Part shown: in pieces, positions 1 through 12,529 of the stretch
Position numbering within the stretch: position 1 is the first letter of the stretch
How the letters are laid out: each line of letters begins with the position of its first letter
Source of the DNA: Agroathelia rolfsii
Taxonomy: Eukaryota > Basidiomycota > Agaricomycetes > Amylocorticiales > Amylocorticiaceae
Assembly (NCBI GenBank): GCA_018343915.1
Contig: JABRWF010000003.1
Location: 1,550,001-1,614,000, forward strand
Length of the DNA: 64,000 nt
Reading direction: 5' to 3'
Made by a program: the position numbers and the translations under genes
The notes under the pieces: model-generated
Seen by the model: the letters and a program-made list of their open reading frames with translations, nothing else
What the model was told of the DNA's origin: nothing
Databases searched by the model: none

Positions 1-3000
1 GAGAGGCTTGAGGTTCTTGCTCTTCATCTTTAACTGCAGGTTCGTTGTTGGTGATACGTTCTCGGCGTCGGACGAGGCACTACTCTTCGTGCTCTTCTTG
101 CTCAAGTAAAGAGGACGCGTTGTGCCGAGTTCCTGTTGTTGCAGAAGCGAGAGTGGACGCAAGCCGGATCCCCGCCGCGGAGAGCTGGATGATTTGTGCT
201 GAGACTTCCCAGTATTTCGCAAATGTGTTGATTTCTTCAAGTTGTCATGATTTGTGTTGCTGTTCTCGTCATCGTCTCCGATGTTGAAAAATGCTGATCC
301 ATTATCGTCTGACTTAATATATATAATACTTGATCGGCGTTCGTTCTTGATGTTCTTAATATTCCTAAGATGAGAAGCAGAAAGAGTTGAGTCGTCTTTG
401 GGTGTCGTTTTGCCATGCGGTGTGCTGTGAGCCTCGGGGCCAAAGCTCTCGTTGAGTTCAAAGAGCGTAGTGGTCGAGGCAGCGGAGCTAGGAGGGATAT
501 CGCCAGTGTTTACCTCACCCAGAAGGGTGTTCAGGGAGGTATTGGCGAAGGATGGTGCCTTTAACGAGGCCGAAAGCGTAGCTCTTTCGTCTTCAGTCAC
601 AATCAGAGGAGCCGGAAGATGTGGCAACTTCTTAAATTCTCCAAGAGCGACCGTGTTCCTGCGAGCGATGGCATCTGTGGGTAATGGAGGCAAGTCCTTG
701 TTCACAATACGATCAAGGTCCTCGTTCCAGGATGCCAATAGTGAGTAAGTCCCATTCCTTCCTAGACCAAGACTATAAAAAAAAAAGTGTACAAAAATAA
801 GTACCCATAGAACATTCCAAAAGGACGAAATCGTTAGACTAACCTAGGAAGACTATAATGATTCTTCCTGTGGCCGGAGGTCTTCTTTTCCTTTGTTAAC
901 ACGCCTCTTCGCCAGTTCGGCGTAGAATGTCCATCCGGAGACGGCAGTCCGCCAAATTCGGAGGACAGCCTACTCCAGGACATCTTAGGACCTGCACGCG
1001 TCCGCGTCGTGAAGCCTTTCTTCCCACGATTGTTCGGTGGTGTAGATGTCCATCTCGGTTGAATGACACGCATATCCTTTCCGACTTTCAATCCAGGCAC
1101 GAGGAGAGGCAATACACCTGCTGTCAAAGCGTCGATCTCGTTCACGTAATCACCGCCGTTATTGTGATTATCCGCTGAACCGAACGAGAATACAGAACCG
1201 ATGCTGAAAGATTTCTTGTGAGCGGCGGCAAGCTGGGCCTGGCGAGCCTCGCGGCTGGCTTTGAGGCTCGGAGGGGTCGGTGGCAGAGGGATCGACGGAG
1301 GTGGCGTAGGGGTGTGGGTGGAGTCAAAGGTACCATTGATGCTGGCCGTAGAGCGGGAGCGTAGATGGGAGCCCTTGAACGGCTTCTTGATAGCGGTACT
1401 TGAAGCCTTATATTCATCAGTTACTTCCAGCTGATCAGTAAGTTTGGCAGGCGGTTTGCTGGGCGATGGCGGCACGGCAATCGTAGTGGCAAGAGCGGAG
1501 TAGTGGCGATGGGCAACCATGATCCTCGATGCATCGGTCTCTGCACTAACGCTAGATGGGGTCGTTGACGTCTTGGAACCCAATTTGCCCATTTCCATAC
1601 TGATGTACGATTGTGACTGGGGGCTCAAAGTAAGGTGACTCATGCTACCGTCCCCACATTGGATAGGAAGTGGCGGTGTGAGAAGGTTATCATTTGTGTC
1701 CTTGATAGGCAAGACCGAGAGTTGAGGCTTGGGCGTAAGCATGCCCACCGCACGTCCTAATTTGGATTTGCCCGCGACAGCATCACCATTAGCGATCCAA
1801 ATGTCTCCGCTGCGGCGGCCGTCGACTACGGTCATTGAGCTGCCGGATCGCTTGTAAGGTTCGATGATACGAGGTGCATCCAGTGTTGAAGGCGTTGCTG
1901 AACGGATAACGTTGGGGCTTGGCTCGCGAGAAGCCTCGAAAATGCTTGTTGTAATGGACACGGGTGAATGGAGAACAATGTTCACAGCCAAAATAGGCGC
2001 CGACATGGTTACGGAAAGGATCAAGAGAATAGGAATGACCTCGGAAGCAGCAGTGCCCATGGTGATAGCGAGCATGTAAGGAACGGACAAACCCTAATAA
2101 TCAATTGTATTTAGTTAGACAGGCCGTCGAACATTCCATTAAAGATTAAAAACATACGAAGGGAATCCAAATCAGAGCCAACCACCCAACGGTACGACGC
2201 AAAGAGAAATCGGCGTTTTCAATGGTATTGAATGAGACGTCATGGCGCGCTTTCTCCTCATCGGCAAATCCGTAACCACCAAGAACCTGGGCGCTTGCCA
2301 TTGCAGGAGAGCGCAAACCAGAAGCCAAAGGCAGGTCGACGTTGCTTGAGGCCGGACTAATGGGCGAATGTGTGAGTGCAGGACTTGGCGCGGTTGAATG
2401 ATCTTCCGTAAAGGACCAAGCCGGGACAGTTGCGTGAGAACCATCGGTGGAAGTGAGCCAAGAGGTCTGGGAGCCCAAGCGCTGACGGGCAGACCGGCCT
2501 GGAGAACCGCGGCCAAATGGATCCTGACCATCAAGAAGATCTTCGGGCGGAGGCGAACAGGGCATCGGTGTATCTGAGCGGTAGACAGAGGGCAAGGGAG
2601 GCACTGGAGGCACTAGGGCATCGGTGCTGGCAGCATTATGAGGGGTTACTGGAGCGAACCAGAACGACGACTTGGGAGGGATCGAGGGGTACGAAGCGGT
2701 AGCGGGATGCACATGGACGGAGCCCGAATGTTGCGTTTGGTGTGTGTAGTGGCTGGATGAAAAAGACCAGCTGGAGACGGTGCGGCAGTGGGAACCATTC
2801 TCAGACGTGAGCCAGGAGGCGTTATCACGCAAAGCGTCTACCTCTTCAGTTGCGAACGAAGGGCGAGGGAGCTCCTCCATCTGAGGCTTGGCGGGCGGCC
2901 AGGGATCAGCAGCTTCTTTAGCGGCAGCGACCGCCTTGCGCCTGGTGAATATAAGCGTGACTGCCATAGAAATGAAGGCTGCGCTGCTAAGGATGGTGAT

Positions 3001-3576
3001 CGTGCCAGAGAACGCGATCATGCCTGGGAACAATGACATCATGCCTACGCCAGTCAGGACAGTTGCCACTGCGGTAGATGTGCAGATAAACAATGCAGCC
3101 GGAGCCCAAAGCAGCCAGTGCTTTTTCCCAAAAGAAACACTACGACTCAGGTGTATGTGGAGAAGCGTCAGGGACGCAACCACGAGCAGACAGATCTGCC
3201 TGGCAGTAAGAGCAAACCAGACACGAGCAGTTGACAAGGTATCTTGGGCAATGTCATAACCAGATGGACCACCCAGATACTCGGAAACGGCTTGCCACAG
3301 AAAGATGCCCAAAGCGATCATATCGAGACCTGCGAGCCAAAGGTGGCTTTTGTCCGCAGTGGTTAGAGAGCGGAAATTAGGCAGACCAAATTCGGACTGG
3401 GGCCGGCGTCAGTGGGTCAGTATACCTATAAAACATGAAAATACACCTACTGGAGCGACTCGGCGACTCAAAGGGTGTGGGGGGAGGATAGGAATAACTA
3501 TGCGCAAGATGACGAAGGCCGAAGATAGAAAAGACAGGAATGCAAGTGCGAGCGTGGGGATCAGAGGAATAATCAT
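1..3576 (-). CDS. 7TM GPCR-like membrane protein with long cytoplasmic loop and tail (3' end beyond window)
   Basis: Not recognised as a named family. The start is the ATG at 3576 (MIIPLIPT...). Introns lie near 3390-3450, 2090-2157 and 746-840, and the frame stays open to the left edge, so the C-terminus is missing. Seven hydrophobic segments can be counted: five in the first ~170 residues, then a ~200-residue polar loop, then two more around the second intron (near 2060-2200). Positive charges (RR, KK) sit in the first and second inner loops and after segment 5, which puts the long loop and the tail in the cytoplasm and the short N-terminus outside. That is the topology of a G-protein-coupled receptor. 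The loop carries two copies of a SWLTS-x2-GSH...SWSF repeat. The tail, over 600 residues, is rich in Ser, Pro and Thr. The GPCR assignment rests on topology only; another fungal multi-pass family is possible. Confidence 0.6.
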
Positions 3577-4508
3577 GGCGCCGGCGTAATTACTGTTAGT
3601 AATTGCTATATATGGAGGGATTGGCGTAATGGCGTTGTTGTGTGCGTGAATGAATGGACGCGTTCTGCAACAGCGGTGCTTGGCCTTTGGGCGCTGTGTG
3701 GCGAACTAGGATGGACCTAAAAGAGAGAGTAAGGTGCACGTTTCCGTCAACTCGTCGTAGTTTAGGTCAGAGTCCTGCAGAACCAAGTCTTACTAGCCCT
3801 TCGCTTCACTCTACTTACTTGAACCACTAGTCACGTGACACGTTTGCTTACATATGAGCACGGTGTAACGGCGCAGCGTTACTTGTCACATCCCGCCTCG
3901 TCGGATCGGTCACGCCGCGCTGCAGGCAGCGGGCATTCGTCAATATCTCATATTCTGTTCCGCCCAGTGATACTCGGTCGTATTTCTTATCTGTTGCATG
4001 TGGTTGATGGGCTTGGGAGGAGACAGTATTTTAGTACAAATACCTGCCTACTTTGTGTGCGATACAGTAGTTTCGAATCTAACCCTTGTGCCTACTATTT
4101 CTTTATTTCGATCTCGTGACTAGCCGTCACACACAGCCACTACCATCCGGATTAGGAACCTACTGCCCGGTTGTGATTTTTGTATTTCAGTTGCGTTATT
4201 ATCTACATCTCTCTGTTCATGGTCAACCTGAGTCTATGCAACATTTTTCACTGTTCAGCACAGATATTCGGTAGCGGCATAAGGTCCCGATATCCCGTTT
4301 ATTATCGTGGTCTTTTCTTTTTTTTACACGCGCTGGGTAGAGCACTGGAATAGGATGACTGCGACTGATCGCTGTCAGAGCGCGACAGCACGGATGTTTG
4401 CACATGCAATGCTTATTCTACCTACCTTGCAATGGTGGGGGCTGACAGGACTCTAGTTTGTCTCAGTATACTCTCTTAGGCGTCTCAAATCGCCTTTGGA
4501 CTATCTTC
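3577..4508. other. Intergenic region between divergent genes
   Basis: About 930 bases between the start of the 7TM gene (-) and the start of the first MFS gene (+). It should hold both promoters. No coding frame with family resemblance, RNA gene or repeat was recognised. Confidence 0.6.
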
Positions 4509-6566
4509 ATGTCGCCCTCTAAGAAAGACGTCCACGAACGTGTTGGAGAGTATACGCCCTCTTCCAGCAACACAATGAAGCGCAGCATGCTGAGGAGCTT
4601 TGGCATTATTGCAACGTGTACCTCTGCCATGATTGTTACCGCACGTATTCCTGGCCGTCGTCTTTGGCTAACTCAAGCTCATTGTTATCTTCTAGTCTGC
4701 CAATGGCACATCTGTAGCCATCGCTCTGCCTCGCATAGGCCAAGACTTCCTTGTACCCCAAGACCAGCTTCAATGGATTGTCTCCGCCTATAGCCTGACT
4801 TCTGGTTGTATGTTGTTGCTGTTCGGTCGACTAGCAGATCTCTGGGGTCGAAAGAAGGCATTTATCATCGGATCTCTGTCTGTAGCTGCCTTCACACTTG
4901 GCTGCGGTTTTGCCAAAGGTATGTTTATTCTCTGGCGATTCATTTCAATTATAATACTTAATTGTAAATTATAGATTGTCTTACCCTCGATATCCTACGT
5001 GCTTTTCAGGGTGTTGGATCTGCGGCTATAGTGCCAGCAGCCATTGGCATTCTTGCACAATCTTTTCCTCCTTCCCAGCTACGCTCTATTGCATTCGCAA
5101 GTTTTGCAGCAGGTGCACCTCTCGGGGCTGGGTTGGGATTAGCTTTAGGTGGTGCCCTAACGCAGGATACAGGGTATGTAATTTCACGGTGAAGGTTTCA
5201 GCGTCAAGTATCTGCTAACTCTCACACATAGTCCAGGTTGGCGGTCCACGTTCTACTTCTCGGCAGCTCTTACACTCGTCTGTACTCTCTGTGCAATGAT
5301 TTTCTTCGATCATGACCCGCCACGGTCCACATCAGACACGCAGGATCGTCGTGTCGACTGGCTCGGCGCTCTGTTCGTCACGACGGGCCTCGTGTTGATC
5401 GTGTTTGTGCTCAGCAACGGTATCGTCGCTGGATGGAACTCCCCTTACATCATCACGCTCTTCATCATCGGCATCATCCTCGTCGTTCTCTTCTTCTTCT
5501 GGCAACATTACCTCGAGCGCACACACGCCCAGTTTGGAGACCAAAAATCTCCATGGACACCACCACCACTCTTGCCTGTGTCGATCTGGAAACGTGCACG
5601 GGGTCGGTTTGCAGCTGTGATGTTCATCGCGTTCTTCAATTGGATGGCGTTCATGAATTGGAATTTCTGGATACAACTCTATTACCAGGATTATCTTGCA
5701 TTGGGGCCCATCAAGACCATGCTGCGTCTCCTTCCCATGGTTGTCACTGGCCTGTGTTGTAATGCCATCGTAGCTTTCATCGTTGGCCGCGTCCCAGTTA
5801 TCTGGATACTCAGTTCGTTCCGATCCTCTCAATATCACCTTACCCATATTCACAAACAACTGATTTCATTCATCAAATTGCCCCTTAGGCCTTGGCACAG
5901 GCGTAACCTCCCTAGCTCCGCTCCTCATCGCACTCATCAACCCTGCCGCGCCCTACTGGACCTTTGGCTTCTTTGCCGCCATCTTCTCCGTGTTCGGTGC
6001 CGACTTTGTCTTTTCTTCCGGCACGCTCTTCGTCGCCAAGGTTGTCGCCGAACACGAGCAGTCCGTCGCTGGTGGACTATTCCAGACGATGACTCAGCTG
6101 GGCACGTCCCTCGGCCTCGCGCTCACTGCGCTCCTGTTTGATTCTGTTACGATGGGCCCGCGGGGGGGCGGCCCTAACGGGGGCGGTGAGGGCGGTCAAC
6201 CCGGGATGGGCGGTGGTGGGCCTGGCCCGTCTCCGCCGAGCCCTTCAGAGGAGCTGAAGGGATACAGAGCTGCGCAGTGGATGGCGTTCGGGTTTGGTGT
6301 TTTAGGTATGCTATAATATCACGTGGTCACTTACTTTCTTCTGCTGAGATCTAACTGGGTTTCTTCTTGTCTTCGTATTTTGTGTAGCTACAGTCTTGTC
6401 CGTGATCTCCATGTATGGTGTGGGAATCGTAGGTCATCGAGGCCTGTTAGCCGGGCATGAGGAGAGCGGCGATGGCCGTGATAATGATGCTGGTGGTATT
6501 GTAGACAATCTTGGGAAAGATAATAAGGCCAAAGATGATGGCTTAGGAGAAAAGAGCAAGGCTTGA
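4509..6566 (+). CDS. MFS drug:H+ antiporter, DHA2 (14-TM) type, copy 1
   Basis: Predicted plasma- or vacuolar-membrane exporter of small molecules. Hand-spliced exons are 4509-4634, 4696-4918, 4975-5173, 5232-5812, 5889-6305 and 6388-6566, which join in frame to 574 residues, normal for the 14-TM DHA2 family. The loop between TM2 and TM3 has the MFS motif A (GRLADLWGRKKAF), and the fifth-helix region has a motif-C-like glycine-rich run (GAPLGAGLGLALGG). The last large outer loop holds a Gly/Pro-rich insert (about residues 440-475). The start ATG (MSPSKKDV) was chosen because the next exon aligns at once with the paralogue downstream. The paralogue at 7993 has the same intron positions and phases, and exons 2 and 3 have equal lengths. 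The substrate cannot be read from the sequence. Confidence 0.88.
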
Positions 6567-7992
6567 TTTCTTATTTTATTTTGCTCAATCAAGCTGTTAC
6601 GTATACTGGACTTTTTCTCTTTTTTTTTTTATATACTATTCTTGTAAAATTATGATAACTTTAATGATGCCCTATCGAGTTTGGTTCGTTCTGATGGGGT
6701 TCACGAAGAAATCAATTCAGTTACATGAAATTATAGATATGTAATTCTTGGCTACAGAAAGTCCAGTCGCTTACATCAGCAGATAGTGAGATCTGTCAGT
6801 AGCAACCAGCAAAGCCACACGGTGCAGGCTCGTCAAGACAATCGATGGCACATTTTCTGCTTTCAATCAAGATCTTAAACACAGATGGTTAAACCAATGC
6901 CGCTGGTAGGGAATTTTGTTTACGATCAGAAGCGCCAATCAAACCTGGCGTACCTGACCATGCTGTCCATCCCCAGCACAAAGTCCTATGGGATCACCGT
7001 GACTCTACATTCGATTGGATATGACTCGGAATCAATTACACTCAATCATGCATGATCTATGATATACTCAGCGACCAGTCGCCTGTACATTTATAAACTC
7101 ATCTGACTCTGAATGATACCCGCATAACCCGAACATCAATTTCTCAATTACCTCTAGCCTGAGATTGACAAGCGACGCAGTGGTCCTGACTCCGACACAG
7201 CCCGTGTAAGCGCTGGCAGGATATTCCGATCACATACTCGGTACCAAGGCCCATGTTGTCACAGTTACAAGCTCGGCGAGAATGTTGTATTTCTTGGATG
7301 CGACTGGAGCTGAAACCAGAGGATGAAACTATGAGTGCTGTGCTGAGGATGTATTAAATCATTATTAGTCATACTGCTGACATCACACCCCTCACTTTAA
7401 ACCCTTAAAACGGCTGTGCATTTCTCTTATCTCTTCAATCAGAAACCTGGGAGTATATATTTCTTTTGTTCTCCTGATTTCATACATTAAAACCGTCTTC
7501 CCTGCGCATCTTTACAAGCTTGGGCTTCGTGGCACTTGATCCGCGCCCCAACAGCATAAATCTTGCCCGTTGGACGAGGCGAAGAAAGTCCGGACACAGC
7601 CGGGTAATACCCTGCCCCGAGCCCGAGACACAGACGTGTATAGTACACATGATGTATTTTCATTCCTTTCCCTGCTTTCGCGATGTTATATGAGCACAAC
7701 GTATATGAAGGCGGTCTGCTAAGCCTGGCGCAGGGAAAGAGGATCCCAAAACCATCATGGCATCATCATTCTCATCATCAATCCAATGTCCGCACAACCT
7801 TGTTCAGAATGCAGAACTCTGCGACAACTTTGCTCCAAAAATAAGACGGGCAGCGCCTCCCCTTGGGCATGTGCTATTGAATAGGTCAGCCTAGGCATGT
7901 TGGCGCGGCCGACAAGACGATCATAATACGGTTCTCGTCGCCGGAAATGTCCCATTTCCCCTGTGCTCACCTCCCTGCCTAATCTCCCTACC
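6567..7992. other. Intergenic region between the two MFS paralogues
   Basis: About 1.4 kb of AT-rich sequence holding the terminator of copy 1 and the promoter of copy 2. Short open frames here have no family resemblance, and no repeat or RNA gene was seen. Confidence 0.6.
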
Positions 7993-10057
7993 ATGCCTGA
8001 CCATCTCGAAAGAAATAATGATCATGGTTCCTTCAGTGCGGAAGTGGACGGAGTAACTCCAGCTCATGTAGTCAAACGAAGTGCACTGAACAGTTTTGCA
8101 ATCATTGCAACATGCACATGCGCCATGATCGCTATTGTGAGCCCGATTTCACCCTTCTGATCCTGGAGTTTTGGTCTCCTCATCAGTCCCCCACCTCACA
8201 GTCCATTAACACTACTTCGGTCTCCTTTGCGCTGCCCCGCATTGGACAGGATCTTTCCATACCCCAGGATCAGTTGCAATGGCTTGTCTCCGCTTATAAT
8301 CTTACATCAGGATGCCTGTTGCTATTATTAGGCAGACTGGCGGACTTGTACGGAAGAAAGAAGGCCTTTTTACTGGGTACTTGTTCCATTGCTGCATTTT
8401 CACTGGGATGCGGTTTCGCAAAAGGTTGGTCGACTTGAATGATTGTCATCACCTGATCGTTGACCATATGATGATTGCTGGGAATATACAGATGCTATCA
8501 CGCTGGATATCCTACGGGCATTACAGGGTATTGGGGCTGCTGCTACCATTCCCGCATCCCTTGGGATCTTAGCCCAATCCTTTCCACCATCCCATCTTCG
8601 CTCAGTGGCGTTTGCTACTTTTGGTGCAGGCCAACCTTTAGGTACTATCGCCGGCATGTCTCTCGGAGGTGTGTTGATTGAGAAGACGAGGTGAGCTATC
8701 ATCATATTAGATGGTTATCATCAGGATTTACTAAATATGAACTACTTGCTTGCGACAGTCCAAGTTGGCGATCAACATTCTACTTCGCTTCCGCCATCAC
8801 TTTCGTCGTCGCCTTGAGTGGTGTTTTATTCATAGATCCTGATGTCCCGCGCCAGAAATCAGCTATCGAAGAAGAGGATCGCCGTGTGGACTGGATAGGG
8901 GCGATGCTCATCACTATTGGACTTGTCCTCATCGTGTTCGTCCTTAGTGATGGTAGCACTGCATCCCACGGATGGCGTACACCCTACATTATTGCTTTGC
9001 TCATTGTCGGCATCGCTTTTGTCGGTCTATTCCTACTCTGGCAGGGTTACCTCGAGCGCATACATGCAGCCCCCAATGCCAGGATAGGACGATTTATGTG
9101 GACGCCCCCACCCATCTTACCCCTATCAATTTGGACTCGCGCCAAAGGACGGCTGGCGGCCGTGGTGTGCATTGCGCTACTGACTTTTATGTCTTTCCTG
9201 AGCTGGAACTTTTGGATCCAACTTTACTATCAAGATTATCTCCAGCTGTCACCAATCAAGTCTATGGTACGCTTGCTACCAATGGTCTTTACGGGTATAT
9301 CCTGCAATATTATCGTGGCATTCGTCATTGGCCGTGTATCGCTTGTTTGGTTCATGGGTTTGTCTTCCTCTTCCTTTTAATATCTATGTATTTTACAACG
9401 AGCCTATGTGTTGCAGCCATAGGAACATCAGTAACCTCGCTCGCACCCTTGCTCCTCGCCCTCGTCAAACCGTCTGCCTCATACTGGACATACGACTTCT
9501 TTGGGGCCATAGCCTCGGTCTGCGGCGCCGACTTTGTCTTTTCCTCCGGGACACTCTTCGTTGCCAAGATCGTTGCCGAGCACGAACAGAGTGTCGCAGG
9601 GGGCTTGTTTCAAACTATGGCACAGCTCGGAACATCCCTCGGTCTGGCGCTCACCACGATCGCGTTCAATGCCGCGGTGGGCAAGCATCATCAAACAAAC
9701 AGTGACGGGGGTGGTGTTTCATCTGTTGTTAATGGGGATGCGGTGCCGCACTTGGACGCTCTACTGCAGGGATACAAGGCTGCTTCATGGGCGGCGTTTG
9801 CGTTTGGCGTTCTTGGTAGGCTCCGAGTTCTAATCTTGCATATTAAATATCGCTAATTATGCTTCGTGTTTGTATATAAAGCTACAGCACTCGCTATCAT
9901 TTCTATGCGTGGGGTAGGTATTATCGGGCACCGCACCGACTTACCAAAGGGAGGCAGTGATGATACCATCGCCGCAGATGATACAAGTGTTTCCAGTGTC
10001 CGTGAAAAGATTAGCCATGAGCAAGAGCAACAACGGGAGGGGAAAATCGATGTTTGA
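7993..10057 (+). CDS. MFS drug:H+ antiporter, DHA2 (14-TM) type, copy 2
   Basis: Tandem paralogue of the gene at 4509. Exons are 7993-8136, 8202-8424, 8492-8690, 8759-9357, 9417-9815 and 9882-10057, joining in frame to 579 residues. Motif A reads GRLADLYGRKKAF and the motif-C region GAGQPLGTIAGMSLGG. The stretch ending FVFSSGTLFVAK and the block EHEQSVAGGLFQTM are almost the same in both copies, while the loop before the last helix has diverged (His/Asn/Asp-rich here, Gly/Pro-rich in copy 1). The C-terminal tail is acidic and glutamine-rich. Both copies have intact frames, so both are probably functional exporters with different specificity or expression. The DHA2 family includes multidrug and aminotriazole-resistance pumps; the substrate is unknown. 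Confidence 0.88.
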
Positions 10058-10761
10058 TTGGATTGGGAGATATGGGAAAAATATGTCCGGACAGCAGTGA
10101 GAAGATTGGTTTGTACAAAAAAAAAACATTATCAGATTCCCTATTTATGGATGACTTTCTTTCCTTTTCTTGTCCTGATCGCTCTGGCCTTGAGCAACAT
10201 TAGATTTTTTGTAGTATCAGTTAGATTTTTTGGCGCATGTAGCGTAGTTTATATATGTCTTGGTACCTGTATCAATCAAAAAACGCAAACATATATTGGT
10301 TTTCAGACTTTTGCTCCGCAAAGTACTAGTACGGACACCAAGTGATGCTGCAATGGTTCATGTAAGATGCAAGGTGATCCTTATATTGCATACTATGTAC
10401 ATAGAGCTCGAGAGCCGAGGATCCAATTTTTTATCATCGGCTCTTTCTGCTACTTTAGACATGTAGTGCAATGGTCGAATAATAAGAGAGAGTACCTTGA
10501 TGAGTTAACTATTCAAGGTGTTTTGGGAAAGTGAAATTGAGAATGCATTGATCAACAAGTTTGGCTATAAAATGATATCTGAATGGACGTTAACTGTTAC
10601 AAATCTAGTGGCGGAGGATACAAGGGTCATACTACTAGTAGATGTGTCACGGTATGCTCCCAATCATGGATGAGGTAGTACATTTGCGAATGAAACAACT
10701 CAGGCTTGAAGTAAGAGCAGTAATATGCTTTCTAGTAAAGTTCTTCTTCCTTTAGTAATAA

Positions 10762-10787
10762 CTAGCAGCGACCCGTGCTTTGCACGG
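10762..10787 (-). mobile_element. Helitron-like 3' terminus (hairpin plus CTAG)
   Basis: Read on the minus strand, a GC-rich hairpin (CCGTGC, 3-base loop, GCACGG; 10773-10787) is followed after 7 bases by CTAG and then T (10765-10762). Helitron transposons end in CTRR a few bases after a 16-20-base hairpin and insert before a T, so the arrangement fits. The 5' end and any Rep/helicase gene were not found; at most this is a non-autonomous or decayed copy extending rightward from 10762. Confidence 0.45.
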
Positions 10788-11010
10788 ACCAGGGGCAAGA
10801 GGGGAACAAATACCGTCAATAAGGAAATCGGGGCCTAGCTAGGAAGCTGCATGTGAAATATTATAAGTGATAAAGATCTGATTTCAGAAATAACTACCTT
10901 TCCCAGGCCAGTAGCGACATGGTACTGTACTGTATTATAAAAACCAAATAAATACAATCATAAATTCCTTATAGGTCTACCGTTGCTTACCTCGATATTC
11001 CGCCAACTAT

Positions 11011-11031
11011 GGGCCGTGCTTCGCACGGCCC
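11011..11031. repeat. Perfect GC-rich hairpin
   Basis: A 9-bp perfect inverted repeat (GGGCCGTGC / GCACGGCCC) with a 3-base loop lies in AT-rich surroundings, 240 bases from the similar hairpin at 10773. The core CCGTGC-TTY-GCACGG is shared by both. It is not followed by a CTRR end on either strand, so it could be an internal or degenerate Helitron hairpin. Confidence 0.5.
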
Positions 11032-12529
11032 GGTGGGTGCGGATACATGATTTTTGACACGCTGAAACTTGAACGGTATACGCAATTTCTAAATTACGGA
11101 ACCAGAACAAACAGTGATTGAGTAAATTTTAAATGATGGAATCTAATTCTTGACGTTTGTGTGTAGAGCTCCTTTTATTATTGATCTCTCCCAAAACCTC
11201 GCCCTTGTTTGACGAGTGGAATACCATGGTTGGTTGAGCGCAATCAAATTGATCGTTTTCCATCTTCAGATAATCGAACTTAACTCTCAAGATCTGCCAA
11301 CGCAAACAAGTCGGCCAGTTGTACCGCCATTTAATACGACCTGATTTGTAACGGCTCAGGCCGCTACACTTTTGATGATGGACTTAGGATCGGGAAATCG
11401 GCTCAGTAGCTTTTTTCCCACCGGGTTTTTGACGCAACTCGAGTGAAAATACCTCAACTATATGTAGATATTTATTCATCTAATTCCTTGACTAGTACGA
11501 CCAGTGAGTTGACACAGATGTGTGGTTACTATTGGTAGATTCCCAAGCTTTATCCTGCATGTGAACTTGGAGAGATTCACTATAGGCGATTGTCTAGTTT
11601 ATCGTATGAAGAAATAGACCATGTCTTTACTATTTATTACAATGTGCCACTTGTTTACTGAATCACCGAGTGAATACTCGTAGGCCACTGGTAGAATCTT
11701 ACTTGTGTCACCTTCGATAGCCTAACGGGTGTTTTTATTTTGAAGGGATTGAGATGTGTTACATAATAATAACCTGACCTAGGAATGAGGGAACCGAATG
11801 AAGGACTGATGCCATGGTCTTTTGGGGAATTGGGCTGGCAAAATATTGATGGTGACACATTGACACTGCAGGGTGTCAGAATCTGCGTGCATAAGCAATT
11901 CCAGATGTAGATACAAATAGTAGAGAAGACCAATCAGCCCATGACGAAAGACCTTGACCGAATAAGATCCGTAGCCAGACCCCGGCGTTTGCTGCGAATG
12001 TGTGAAAGTTTCTGCCGCTCGGAGTAGTTCGCCACCACAAGTTGCCGTCAGAGTCTGCCCAGGGGAGATTAGCGGAGTGTGCGGAAGTTCCTGCCTTACA
12101 CCACAACCCCATACTCTCTTTCATCTTAATCGATGTTTGATTAATTAATCGGGTCTCGAATTTAAACCTGGTCTTAGAACTAGCACTTTTACTCAGCGCT
12201 TGATATTAAGACCCTGGCTATCGTTGTGAAGACTTTACAGAATCAGGTCCAATTATTGAGTTGAGATACATTGACACGATAGCACTGTAAACGTTACTGA
12301 CGCAGCACCAGTATACCGTAGCTGCATAGCGTTGCGCTAGTTTGCGCTCAAACCTAACCTTTTCAAATATCAGAGAGGGGTGGATATGACGATGACAGTA
12401 AATTGGTGAATCGATGGGCTGGCACACATGCTCTTTTACACATTTCGATTAAACATGTTGATAGTGCTCAAATGCGGTTTATTGTATAATATTACAAGTT
12501 CAGGTCCATTTGTCTTTGTTTTGTCCCAA

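Larger units (their letters stand above)
10058..12529. other. Gene-poor region with transposon remnants
   Basis: About 2.5 kb without a convincing gene. It contains two perfect hairpins (10773-10787 and 11011-11031); the first is set as in a Helitron 3' end. The open frames at 11655-12427 show no family resemblance. Confidence 0.6.

Noticed and set aside
11655..12124. Minus-strand frames of 92 and 82 codons
   Set aside because: No recognisable domain and no splice links to the RTC3-like gene.
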